Origin: Fratercula arctica
Lineage: Eukaryota > Chordata > Aves > Charadriiformes > Alcidae
DNA length: 64,000 bases
Assembly (NCBI GenBank): GCA_947846985.1
Contig: CANTUZ010000003.1
Location: 95,136,674 to 95,200,673, forward strand
Reading direction: 5' to 3'
Part shown: positions 13,053 to 24,716 of the stretch, piece after piece
Position numbering within the stretch: the stretch's first letter is position 1
Layout of the letters: the number at the start of each line of letters is the position of its first letter
Made by a program: the position numbers and the translations under genes
Notes under the pieces: generated by a model
The model's database searches: none
The model's input: the letters and a program-made list of their open reading frames with translations, nothing else
What the model was told of the DNA's origin: nothing

Positions 13053-14189
13053 AACCAAAATTTGCTTATCAGAGGATCTGTAGTTGCTGGTTTTTAGCAA
13101 GTAACAGCAAATAAATAAATAATAAAAACATTGAATAAACCACACCTATTCAGTTACAAAATACAAAGGAGCACAAAGAATTTGGATATGCCCTAATGAT
13201 CAAGTTCTTGTAAATGAAAGTATTTGTATCTGCAACTGTGTCTGACTAGACCACCAATAGCTTATTTTTCACTGACTGTTTTCCTTTAGAATACATTTTT
13301 ATTCATTAGGTAGGTGGCTGTTATCATTCCACTTTTCTGCTTTGCCTGTTGTTGTCTGAAACAGTCTCTGGCTGCGTCTTATTTTTAGGTGCATGGTGAT
13401 GTTTTCCCAAATTAGACCTTTCAATGTTATCAAATTTGCTACAAATAACTAACATAAAGATCTTTCCTCTATATGCAGTGGTGGTTCTATTTCTATTTTT
13501 ATTTAAATTTTTATTTTATGAGGAATAGTAACTCTGTTTTCCTAGATACAGCTTCTGGGCAAGATATAAGTCAGCAGCATGTCTGCCATGGCAAAAGTGA
13601 GCAGCACTATTTTTTAACTTTGACTAAAAAATTTAAAGGCGATCATAGTTAGGACTTATATACATTAAAATTTAATGAATTTTTTCCTTCAAATTATGCC
13701 ACAACAGTAATGCCATATATAGGGGGATATGAGAGCATAAGTTACCTTCATGTACAGTTTAGAAGGAAAAGGATTAATTTCCTTTTAGCTTTTCCCTTCA
13801 GAAACTCTTGATGCTAAGCTAAGATAAATCTGGAAGGACTCCTGAAGAGTTTTGTATTCACAGTGAGTGAAGATAGCTTAATGAATGATCTTGGCATGGC
13901 TTAATAGTGAAGAGATGCTGCATAAATAGTAAAGCTATATGTTTTGAAAGGAAAGAGTGTTTTGTGTCTTCTTTTCTCTTATACAGTGTCTTTATGCAAA
14001 GTGGATGGCATAGTAGGAATTTTTAATATTCAGATACCTATTTTTTCAAAAGCTCATGTTATACACATGATATATAGTGTTGTGTCTGGAAACGTATGAC
14101 TGCCTCAATGAGAATGTGAACATGATCGATGAAAGGCTGGATTCTTCACTATTACTGTGTGGTGTAGACATTAGGTTGGATCTGAAAAG

Positions 14190-14211
14190 AATCAGGCTAA
14201 TTAGCCTGATT
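14190..14211. repeat. 22-bp perfect palindrome with TAATTA centre
   Basis: Each half is AATCAGGCTAA or its reverse complement, with no spacer, and the centre reads CTAATTAG. TAATTA is the core bound by many homeodomain dimers, so a binding site is possible. A chance palindrome in AT-rich DNA is less likely at this length but not excluded. Nothing else here marks an enhancer. Confidence 0.85.
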
Positions 14212-17200
14212 AACATGCAAGGTTCATTACCCCGACAAAAAAGCTATGCTAAATAGGTCCACTGCTTCTGATATCGAAGTAAGCTCTTTCACATACTGCA
14301 TCTTTATAAAGTACTATATTTAAGAAATGCAGAGCTACTAACACATTGCCATTGGCTGGAGTTAAGAGAATTCCATTGTCAGAGAAGATTTATAGACTGA
14401 TCAAACTGCTTTTGATTGAGACTTGTGGTCTTCCATTTTTATTTTATTTAAAGAAGAGTTTGACGTGGGAAATGCATGTAGAAGGAGCAATGGGACCTCT
14501 GCATTACCAGGGCAGTCCTCCAACACACCTAGCTCCAGTCTGCCATGTTTATGTCTGTATGAACTTTCCAAGACAGTCTCTATTTTTAGAAATTGTCATA
14601 AACACAACTGTGAAGACCTCAGTATTTTCTCCACTGGAAAATACAAAGTTTTGGGTTTTTTTTCCATCACCAATAGTCACTATGTTAATAGAAACCCAGG
14701 CACAATAATGTTACACACTTCTATAATTAGTATATAGAAAATACTGAACACATACTGTTGGGTGCAGCCACAATGAGAATTTTCTTACAATAGTGATATT
14801 CTTCAGTGTATTAAATATATTTATACTATGTTTCAAAAGACAGAAGTATTTGAATTTAATGCAGAACCTGCACTTTTGTGTAAGAGTGTAGATACTTATT
14901 TCATTTTGAGAAAAATTTGAAAATTTTTTTTTAAAAATAGATGCATTAAAGATTTTACTAAGCATGTGAAATATATTTCCTATTTTTTGAATATGATACT
15001 GCTATCTCCTTTTAAATTACTCTATAAAATATTAGTGAAAAAAAGTTATTTACATCAGTCATAAAAATAACACATGTTGATGCAATGCAAAATTGCAAGC
15101 ATTTTCTTCATTTCTTTCACTACTAAATAAAGCATAAATCAATAGGAAACTTCAGTAGGAACTTTGCAAAATAAAGTGTAATTGCTGGAATGTTTGTGCT
15201 ATATATGATCATTAAACAACAGTGAATAATGCCAGAATAATTTTTGTTTACCTACAACAAAATAATGATTTTTTTAATAGTCTTAGAAGAGTAAGATACA
15301 CATCACAAAAATATATCTGTGGAAAATAATTTATCACATAAAAATATTTAAGTAAATAAGATACATTGATTGATTTAAAGCATTACAGTAACGAATAACT
15401 TAAAATTGTTAAAATATTTTTCTTATTTTTAGAGATCAAATTCTGCCCTCTTTATAACAAAGATTTCCTGTTACTGGAATTTAAAAGTTTCACTATTTTT
15501 ACTGAATTCTTACTTTGTCAATTCACATTTCATATCTCATATGTGCAAAAAATAATTCTCTCTAAAATATGAGTAGGTATGTTTTCTCTACCTAAATGCC
15601 AGGAAACTAGATTACCTGTGACAACTTTGCTACTCTTAGCTGAACCTCAGTATAAATCCTTCTAGCTTGGATTCACTGATGCACTAAAAAGTTCTACAGT
15701 TTTAACAGTAACACAAATATCAAAGTATTACATTGGCAGTTCATTTAGTACATCTTTTTTCAAATCACGTTATGACCCTCATATAAAAATATAAAATCAT
15801 ATTTATCCCCAATCCTTTCTCAAAAAAATAAAAAATCTTTGAAAAACTTCACAAAGTTTTTCAAAAGATAAATACTTGTAGGGAAGGACATGTGTTCTCT
15901 TCAGCTATACAAATTCAACCTCACTCTTTTAATGTAAGCAATAATAATAAAGTTCAAACTAAGAGAAAAATTAGCGTATCAGTCTTCATACCTGTTCTGT
16001 TTCCATTCAAATCAGGCAAACTCGTAAGTCTGCACATGTAAACATAAACTAGTAAAGTATGATGAACGCCCTTAGTGATACATTTTAGCTATTTATAATG
16101 TCAAAACAACAAGTATTAGTAATTTGAAATTTTTAGTAAGGAATGTATAGTGTTGTATTACATGAAATCAATTCATTGTTTTCCAGTGAGTATCCTATAA
16201 ACACATTCAATATATTCATAGAAGAAGAACCTTGGGGGTATATAAGAACAATTTCAAAATTGAAGAAAAGACATTTCAAAAAATGTATGCCTTTTTGAAT
16301 ATATATGTCCATATTTCTCTATCTTCAGAGTACGTTTAGAGCTGTAATAACCCAAAATTTAAAAAATAAAAATGTCATGGTGTAGACATTCCTCGTCCAA
16401 GACCTTTGATAATTTGCAATTAATATTTACATACTTTTAAAGTAGGGTGTAGCTGGAATAAATGCACAATGACCACAGACTGATGAAATATTTAAATATA
16501 ATGGGTAAGTCAATACTGAGTAATAGAGAAGTGCATAAAAACTTGAAAAATACTCTTACTTATGGAAAACTTTAAATTTGGGAAGAGTATGCTGTATTCC
16601 TTTTTCAACCACCTGTCTAGTGGTCTGAATGCAACTGACTTGGTAGAGTTAAACATGACAGCAAACTCTTCTTTTATTGCAGAAACAAAACCCACATTTC
16701 AGAAACTAGGAGAACACCAGTAAGGAAATTCTTCATCTATAAAAGCTGAAAGAAAGGATGGCCTGAGGGCTAAAGCAATGAACTTTGATTTAGGAAATCT
16801 GTTGCAAATTCCACATTACTCCAGAGTGAATTTTTACACAATATATTTAATACCACAAGTTAGTCAAAGAATTGGTTCTGCTAATATGAACTGTAGCATG
16901 ATGCTGGTGGCAGAAAGTTTTGAGCTGAGGTTTCTGATCACTGGCTTGTGCTCATCCAAATCTAAAGTCTAACTTTAACCTTCACCTGGATCCTTGGTGC
17001 CAGTTTAGGTGTGCCATCTCTCTCTAGTCAACTACCCGGATCTACCCCAAATGCTTCTGTATCTTACACAGTCAGTTAAAATGACCAAAAAGATTATCTT
17101 TTTTAGTTTTAGTTTTCAAACTTACATATACAGTTCCTCCATCCTTGAGAAGCAGAATTACTCTTCCTTGTTAAGAAATCAGAAGAGCTATATGTATTTA

Positions 17201-17875
17201 GCAAATCTGAAATATACACATTTAACTTGTATATGCTAATTTTATGAAAATACATCTTATGCTTTATTAGTTACTGTCAGGTAGTTCATTGTCTTAATAT
17301 GTTGTCAATTTTAACACTAAAGCTATTATTCTCATATGACAAATCTCCTTTCAGCAGCTTTAAAAATAATTAATTAAAATTCTCTATGTTACAGCTGAGA
17401 TATTTCTTAGAAATTATTCCAGTACTCCATCCTGCTGTTGATAAGATATTGTCACTAAATAGGATGAAAAGAGGTCATTTAATACAGATCATTAATTCAC
17501 ATAAATATATCTCAACATTGCTGGAAACCTGACATAACTAGAGCCTTAACTTCTAAAAATACATAACTAGAGAAAACTCTTGCCTTTCAACAATTTGGGT
17601 TTAATCGTTATCAGATCTATTTTTGCATTTTTTTTTTAAATTTCCTTGTAATATAGCCTATTTTTGTATCACAACATAAGAACCCCAACCATCGAAAGTT
17701 ATAGGTTACTTTAAGTAATGGGGTCTTGTAGGACTCTGCTTTCGTGAGAGTACAAATTTTTTTGCACCTCAAGATAAGAAATAGGACAAAGAGTAACATA
17801 AAATGGAATTGGACAATGTCTTTATATATTTTATGACATTACGTAGCTCCTTTTCTCTCTGTGTAGAAAACATGC

Positions 17876-17897
17876 ATGGCCTTCAGGTGAAGGCCAT
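17876..17897. repeat. Short perfect hairpin, 9-bp stem and 4-base loop
   Basis: The arms are ATGGCCTTC and GAAGGCCAT around AGGT. Outside the stem, AAAA..ATG and its complement partly continue the pairing. The stem is much too short for a microRNA precursor; I assign no function. Confidence 0.7.
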
Positions 17898-18539
17898 CAC
17901 CATCTTTTGAAAGTGTTTAGCAGAAGGTAATTCTATAATGATATAGCTTGCGTCACTGGTTACTCCTGCTATGGCTTTTCGTATGATGTTCTGATGACCT
18001 CATACAGGAGACTGTACAAGCATTACATTTGAATGTCAACATTTTAGATAATAGTATTTCCATTTACCTGATGAACAGTATTGGTTGATTACGGCATATG
18101 ATTATCAACAGTGAATTTCTTCAAGGCAATTTTTTTTTATAATGCTAACACTGCATCCTTTTATAGGGCTTTCTTTTCAGGGGCGTAGAATATACCATCT
18201 GAACACCATCTGTCTATCTATATAGCTTTATCTAAATATGTATATCTTTCTAAAAGGTGTATATTTCTACATCTATACCTTTCTAAAAGAGTAGCTTCCA
18301 GAAAAGTGATCTCTGCCTCCCACTCAATACATGGACCATTGTGGATAGACTGGATGACATTGGCACCGCATGATCAGCATCTCCAGGCATGCGAGTGTCT
18401 TGTGCACAGGCAAATTTCCAGTCTTCATGGAGGAAGAACTTATCATTAGACGTACGCTAAAAAATCTAACACAAAAAACTGAAGCACACCAAATTTGCTA
18501 GTCATGTTTTAGATACCTAGGAGAGAATAGTTTAGGGGA

Positions 18540-19264
18540 TTTGGTTGTGCAAAGTGTATTGGGTGCCCACTGCAAGGTGCTGTTGTCCCTCTGCAGCCCA
18601 TGGAGGAGCACAGTGGAGCTGATACCCACACTGCAGCCTGTGGAGGACCTCACGCCAGAGCAGGTGGATGTGCCCTGAAGGAGGCTGCAGCCTATGGAGA
18701 GCCCGTGCTGGAGCAGTCTTCTGACAGGATCTGGGACATGTGGAGACGAAGATCATGCAGGAGTAGTATTTTACTGAAGGACTGTATCCCTGGAGGGGAC
18801 CCATGCTGGAGCAGGTTTATCATGAAGGACTGCAGCCTGTGGGAAAGACCCACACCAGAGCAGTGGAAGCGTGAGAGGGAAGGAGCAGCGGAATGGAGCT
18901 GTTGCGGAGTGATCACAGTCCCCCGTTTCCCATTCCCCTCTGCTATTTGGTGGGAGGAGGCAGATGAGTCAGGAATAAAAGAGTGAAGTTGACACTGGGA
19001 AAAAGAGGGGCAGGTGAGGTTAGGTGGAATACAGTTTAGGTTTTGTCTTTGTTTCGCACCATCCTACTCTATTTTTAATTGGCAATAAATTAAACTAATT
19101 TTCTCGAGTTGAGTCAGTTTTGCCCATGACGCTCACTGGTAGGTGATCTCCCTGTCTTTATCTCAACCCACCAGATTTTTTCATCTTATTTTCTCCCCCT
19201 GTCCTGTTGAGTGAGAAAGAAGCTGGGGAGGGGTCTGGCAGCCATCCAAGGTGATCCCACCACA
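18540..19264 (+). mobile_element. Solo LTR of an avian ERVL-type endogenous retrovirus
   Basis: The right half matches what I know of a common bird ERVL-type LTR: an 'aataaattaaactaattttc' block at 19083-19102 containing AATAAA, then 'gagtcagttttgcccatgac', then 'cttatctcaaccca' relatives, ending in 'gatcccaccaca' at 19264. The left half holds imperfect tandem units beginning CTGCAGCC or CTGTATCC at 18591, 18631, 18685, 18782 and 18830, each with 'tgg.gcagt/ggag' words, a feature of this LTR type. No gag, pol or env peptides are found on either side, so it is a solo LTR. The 5' end is uncertain by tens of bases. Polyadenylation-type signals fit plus orientation. Open frames at 18532-18986 are only the repeat units read through. 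Confidence 0.75.
18591..18875 (+). repeat. Imperfect ~40-50 bp tandem units inside the LTR
   Basis: Starts at 18591, 18631, 18685, 18782 and 18830 give intervals of 40, 54, 97 (probably two units) and 48 bases. Each unit carries a CTGCAGCC(C/T)(A/G)TGG-like start followed by a 'cc.a.gc.ggagcag' core. Such units lie upstream of the LTR's 3' domain. Confidence 0.7.
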
Positions 19265-20981
19265 CACCCACAAGCACCAGTCTTGGGGATTAGCAGATTT
19301 AATACAAAGAAAAGTAAAAACAGGAACCTTCAGTATTTTAACCTCGTCAAGTATGTCTTGCATCTAAGGACAAAGTTTGTAGCAAGAAAGTTCTAAAATA
19401 TTTAAATCCAGGTTAGCTAGTGATATAATGAACATGAGGAATTCTGCTTAAGATTCTTGAAATATGGTGAAAGCACCATAACAACAGGCCCTATAAACAG
19501 GGTCGAAGGCCTTAGGCAAACCTTCTGCTCAGTACTTTGACAGAGACAAGTCCTGCACCTATGGCAGATATGCCTGGAAGATGGCACTGGAAAAATAAGA
19601 AATTTCAATAAGTTTGAAATCTGTGTTCCAACACAGCAAGAAGTCTTGCATTGTTAAGTCATACTTTCTGGAAAGATGTTTTCTATGGGAAGAAACTCCT
19701 GCCTCTCTCACTGGAGCATAGAAAACCTCCAGCCAGAACTAAAAGTACTAAGGAAAACATGATAGACACTAGCAGTATGTCTCTTTCCAGCACTCACTAT
19801 CCCCATGTGATCTTTTTCATCAGAAACATAAGGACTGATCAGTACTGATAAATTTGTGTTCTGAATTCAGTGTAATAAAAGCATAACATTGATGATATAT
19901 ATGCAACTAGTATGTGATATTGAATTTAATATGTGATATTGGCTCAATACAGAGTGAATGTAATTCTTCACATGGGCTGCCGAGAAAATTGAAGGCCAGA
20001 TAACTGACAAGGAAGCCCTAAAAGACCTTATTTGAACCTACGTTGTGCTCCAAGGTTTGTTAAGACTAATGTGTCCATAAAACATTTTAGCTATCAGTGA
20101 ATCAGCATTTTTAGCAGTGGAGCGTGTTAGATCTGTTCTTGTTCCAAAAAATAACATGCACAATTTCAAACCCCGTGGATTCATTGCCTGTATATTTTAC
20201 TGCCTTGTAGTTTCACTGTACATTCTCTTTCTTTTACGTGGCTCAGGCTTCAGATTGTTTTTATTTGTCCCTCATGTTTTTTGTCATTTTGACAATTTAC
20301 GCTGCTCATTGAAACACTACTAATTTTTTTTGGTTTGCTTTTAAGTTTGTTTTATATTCATTCCTTCAGGTTGTTTTCTGATGATGTGCCACTTGTTGCC
20401 TTTTCCATTCTTCTCCAGATGGTATTTAACACTTCCTTTTTTTGCTGATAATTAGTATTTAGAAACTCTTACTTGTCGCAGGTATGCTCATACAGATTAT
20501 TTAAACTTCTGATTCTTGCAGGCAGGCTAGTTAACAAGCCTTTTTTTGTTTTTACTTTCTCAGCTAAGGATTTGTGTTCCTTTTCTGATTAACATGGTAC
20601 TCATGTTGTTTACTTGTCTTTTTTTTTTTTTTTTTTTACTTTTATAGATGAGCTCTGTTAGTTTATCTTTCTAGTTCACGTTACATTCATGTAGTATAAT
20701 AGTTCAGCATTTCAGATTTTGGGGGACTGTTTATCTTCCTTTAGCTCCCTGTAGGTAAAACATTGTCCATAATGCCATGATAGCCTTTTATGGAGGGAGT
20801 GACTAGCTTTTACTCACCTTTCTCTTTTAATCTTCCAGCTAGATGAGTGTAGGATTAAAGTGGAAGTTTTCATTTTTGTATGTTTCAGTGTAGATGAATA
20901 TGACATTAGTCATTGGCTTACATCTGAAAAGTTCTTAATGTAGCATCTGGTTTTGAGAAAAATAAAGTCATGAATGACTTA
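19265..20981. other. Non-coding spacer, probably intron
   Basis: No exon or transposon recognised between the ERVL-type LTR and the next CR1 tail. A T run of about 19 lies at 20619-20637 in a pyrimidine-rich stretch from 20210. Confidence 0.55.
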
Positions 20982-21059
20982 GAATCATAGAATCATAGAA
21001 TCATAGAATGTGTTGGGTTGGAAGGGACCTTTAAGGGTCATCTAGTCTAACCCCAAAGG
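20982..21059 (-). mobile_element. Short CR1 3' tail
   Basis: A severely 5'-truncated CR1 on the minus strand. On the plus strand it opens with three 'agaatcat' octamers, then 'gggttggaagggacctttaa' and 'tcatctagtctaacccc', which is the CR1 3' untranslated end in reverse. Just after it, 'aagattaatt' occurs twice (21059 and 21088). Confidence 0.9.
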
Positions 21060-24047
21060 AAGATTAATTTATTAAAATAACTTGAGGAAGATTAATTTTT
21101 TTTAAATAACATAACGACTAAGCAGTAGCTACATAAAATTGTAGCAACAAAAAGATTTCTAACCTGGCTGTTTCCATGACAACCTCCCTTCTCAGAGTTT
21201 CAAAAATCATTTCTGTATTACTCCTTTGCTACTCATTGCTTTCATTGTATGTTATTTAAATGGATAGATATTTCTATTTTATCCGTGTAAAAAAGTCATG
21301 TGAAAGACATGATAGAAAATATTTGTTTATTTGTGTTATAATAGTGTCCATGATGCCTGATTTATATTAGGGACAATTATACAATGTGCTTTATGTATGT
21401 GTTTTCATTTTACAGTAGCACAGGGATTAATCCGATCCAGAAAGTTCAACAGGTTTTGTTTGTTTGTTTTTTAGGTGCAATCATTATTGCTGTGAACAAC
21501 ATAGGAAATGGTTGGATATATTAAGTATTGCTTTCCCTATTTTGTAATTATAGAGGCAATATGAATACAGGTGGGATGAACATTTTGCTAGATGTACCAA
21601 TCTGTTGTACCAGAGCTTAAACTGAGAGAGTTTATATTTAGAAAACTTGCCTTTAGATGGCTGAAGGTAGATGAGAGGAATTCCAGATGAAGTGATTTTC
21701 TCTGTGACTACAGACACAGCAGTTAAAGTGGACAGAGGTGTCCTTAGCCTTAGTCTAATGCCTTTCTTCCATCTTTACAACTAAATTTTGGGAATGGGAG
21801 TTTTTTCTGATTCACAGAGTTTTCTTCTCTGTTATTTTCATTATACACTTAATGTTCCAAAAATTGTTCATCTACTTTAATAAAGCACAATTTTTTGCTT
21901 TAATCCACTGTCAGGATCTGAAAAGGACAAGTCGAAAATGTGTATGTATTATAACTAAATGTGAATCATCAAAGAAATAACATGAGGGAAGTTATGTGCA
22001 GCAGGACGATAAGGGCAGAATTACAGTCCATATATGACAGTGAAAATAAGCTGTAATAAGGCACCATTAAAAAGTTCAATAAAATGAAACCTCACAAAAG
22101 CTACCATACAATTTTATTACGTTCAAGATAATTGGTAGTCCTTTTTCAAGAATAACTCAGGACTGAAATTGTAAAACTACTGCCTGAATTGTTTAAGTAC
22201 ACTGACAATTTTTGAGGCAAACTGTATGCTATCTGCATGTGTTATGCTTCCCACAATTGAAAACAAGAAATTAAACTAATTAATAGAATGGTTTAGCTGC
22301 AGACAAATTACAGTCTAGACTGCCCACATTATTCATCCATTGTTGCATCCAGACTTAATAGGCAGTCCTCAAACTTAGGCAGTCAGACCAAACACAACCG
22401 CAAAGGCAGTTCACTTTAATGACAATAAAACAATGCTGATGTAATTAGCAATAAAATAAAGGCTACCAGTGATCAATTTGGCATAGCTGTTTCTTAAGAA
22501 AAGAGCACCTATACAACTCACTGGGGATTACTACGGCATTATGCACCCAAACTAGGGCAGGTCTACCCATGCTACTGGTTATCCTCAACTTTAATGATTA
22601 TCTACATGATTAAATCGGGATCCTTTTACAAGGTTAATTGATTTTTTCACAATATATTTCACTTCAATTTGAGAACAAGTTATGTCAACTACCCCACGTT
22701 GTGTATTTTCTTAAATAGCCTGTACACCTTAGACAACCTGTTCATCTATGCACCGTCTACCTGAGTATATATTATTTTCGTTGCAGATTGACTTTTTTAA
22801 AGACATAGTATCCTATGGATGGTTTTCCTAAATAAGGGTCAATATAGCCTTAAAACATTCTTGATCACATGTGTAGTTTGAGTTAGGGGGTTGCAGATTT
22901 CTTACAATCCCTAGAAATTCAAGTTACATATCAATAATAAAAACATATTTGTATAAGCACAAACTCATTTTTAAAACATAATCTAATATCTCTCTAACTA
23001 CTTGTTATTAATATCTATTTATGATTGTTAATGTAAGCAATCCAACCTGCTTATGGACATTTATTTGATTTCACAAACAAAACCATAGGTTGATGAAAAT
23101 GGTCTGTATGTACTTTCTCAGGGAAATACTTAAAAAGAAAGCACACTGACTTTTATCTTGTCTATAGGCAATTAATTTTTCTCATTGGAAGCAACTTTAT
23201 GAGATGTTTCTTTCCCTAAATTCTACATAAATTTATTTACTTACCCTGTCCATAGTTTTATTCTGTCTTCCTTGCTATTTTTAATTGAATCAAAAATATG
23301 TTTTCATGGATGATAAACAATGCTGTAGTTCATATAATCACTTTGCAACATTTCTATGCCTTCTTTTGTTACAACATTTGTACTCCTGTATAAGAATGAA
23401 GCCCTGTCACATTTTTTAACTGTCTGTGACTTGAAATTGGTAACATGGCTGGGAAAAATAATTCGTATTCTCACAGACTGACTTTGAGTGGCAAATTTAC
23501 CATTGTTGGACACTGTCACATGATGAAAAATTGATCTATTGCAGTTAGCAGTGCAGACGATCTGTTTGGGCTTCTAGTCTGTCATCATAACTAGGCATGG
23601 TTATTCTTTGCAGCCTATTTTGGATAAACTGTGGTGAGATAGGAAATTGACTATCTGGTTATTCTTTCTACTTGCCAGGCAGGAATCCAGCTCACAACCC
23701 ATCTGCAAGTAGTCCCTGAGAGGACTCGGCAGCTGGCTTCCTCAAGCTTGTAGCTCAGCCTGCGCCAGCTGTGTCAGCTGGACTTCCAGACAATAAAAAA
23801 ACATGCTTCTGACAGACGGATAGGGAGGCCGTACATCAACCAACAAAGAAACAGAGCACAGTACAGATTGCTTATAATCCCAAGAGAATTATTCAGTTTT
23901 GATAACTGAGATTTAGTTAAAAAGTGCTGTTCTTTGGATTTCTTAGTCCAATTCAAGTTCCTTTTTTCAAGCAAGTCCATTTAACTTCCTTCTCATGGAA
24001 TTAACTTCTCCGACACCCAAAACAAACCTTTACATTTTTTTTTTATC
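21060..24047. other. AT-rich non-coding spacer, probably intron
   Basis: Three kilobases without a recognised repeat or exon. Minus-strand frames at 21484-21717, 23304-23519 and 23774-23980 are short and without domain signature. The stretch 22280-22560 is unusually balanced in composition and free of simple repeats; whether it is conserved cannot be judged here. Confidence 0.5.
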
Positions 24048-24511
24048 TGTATTGGTTTTGGCTGGGATGGAGGTAATGTTCTTCATAGCACCTCATATGA
24101 TGCAGTGTTTTGGATTTTGGAACAAAACAGTGTTGATAACACACCAGTGTTTTAGTTATTGCTGAGCAGTGCTTGCGCAGCATCAAGGCCTTTTCTGTTT
24201 CTCACACTGCCCTGCCAGCGAGTAGGCTGGGGGTGTTCAAGAAGCTGGGAGGGGACACAGCCAGGACAGGTGACCCCAACTGACCAAAGGGATCTCCCAT
24301 ACATCGTGTTCAGCAACAAAAGCTGTAGGGAAGAAGGAGGAAGCTGGGGGGGGGGCATTTGGAGTTATGGCATTTGTCTTCCCAAGTAACTGTTAAATGT
24401 GATGAAGTCCTGCTTTTCTGGAGATGGCTGAACACCTGCCTGCCGATGGGAAGTAGTGAATGAATTCCTTACTTTGCTTTACTTGCATGCGCAGCTTTGC
24501 TTTACCTATTA
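24048..24511 (+). mobile_element. Solo ERV LTR, 5' portion (split by CR1)
   Basis: This is the first part of an avian endogenous retrovirus LTR, starting TGTATTGGTTTTGGCTGGGA. Other marks are 'gtgttgataacacaccagtg' near 24132, 'gctgggaggggacacagcca' near 24244 and 'gagatggctgaacacctgcc' near 24421. The same family is present in reverse at 42162-42753 ('gctgccccc...gtgtcccctcct', 'ttatcaacactgttttgg', 'aactccatcccagccag'). The TATA-type site this family normally carries is decayed (CAGCAACAAAAGC near 24313). The element continues at 27745 after the inserted CR1. The two parts sum to 586 bases, against 592 for the second copy. No internal retroviral genes are present. Confidence 0.85.
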
Positions 24512-24716
24512 CCTAGGGGGTAAATAGGAGGAGCCAGCAGATCAATGCCTGGCTTCGAGCTTGGTGCTGCCGGCAGGACTTTGGGTTCTTTGATCATGGC
24601 CTGATCTACAAAACGCCTGGCCTGCTGGTAACAGGCAGGAATACCTTGTCCTCCAGGGGAAAAAGGGTTCTAGCACAAGAGTTATCAGGACTCATTGAGA
24701 GGGCTTTAAACTAGAT

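Larger units (their letters stand above)
10775..18539. other. Non-coding DNA downstream of the EGF exon, probably intron
   Basis: The segment starts with the GTAAGC donor of the EGF exon. No second exon of the same gene is visible. It holds a long A run, a 22-bp perfect palindrome and a short hairpin, listed separately. Open frames at 14346-14708 and 14423-14737 overlap in two frames and show no domain. No CR1 or LTR copy was recognised in nearly 8 kb, which makes it one of the cleaner stretches of the window. Confidence 0.6.

Noticed and set aside
12831..13097. Lysine-rich frame ending a possible retrocopy
   Set aside because: The lysines are the A37 run. No polyadenylation signal, homologous cDNA or flanking duplication was seen.
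18532..18986. Frames of 74-128 codons
   Set aside because: They read the tandem units of an LTR, not a gene.
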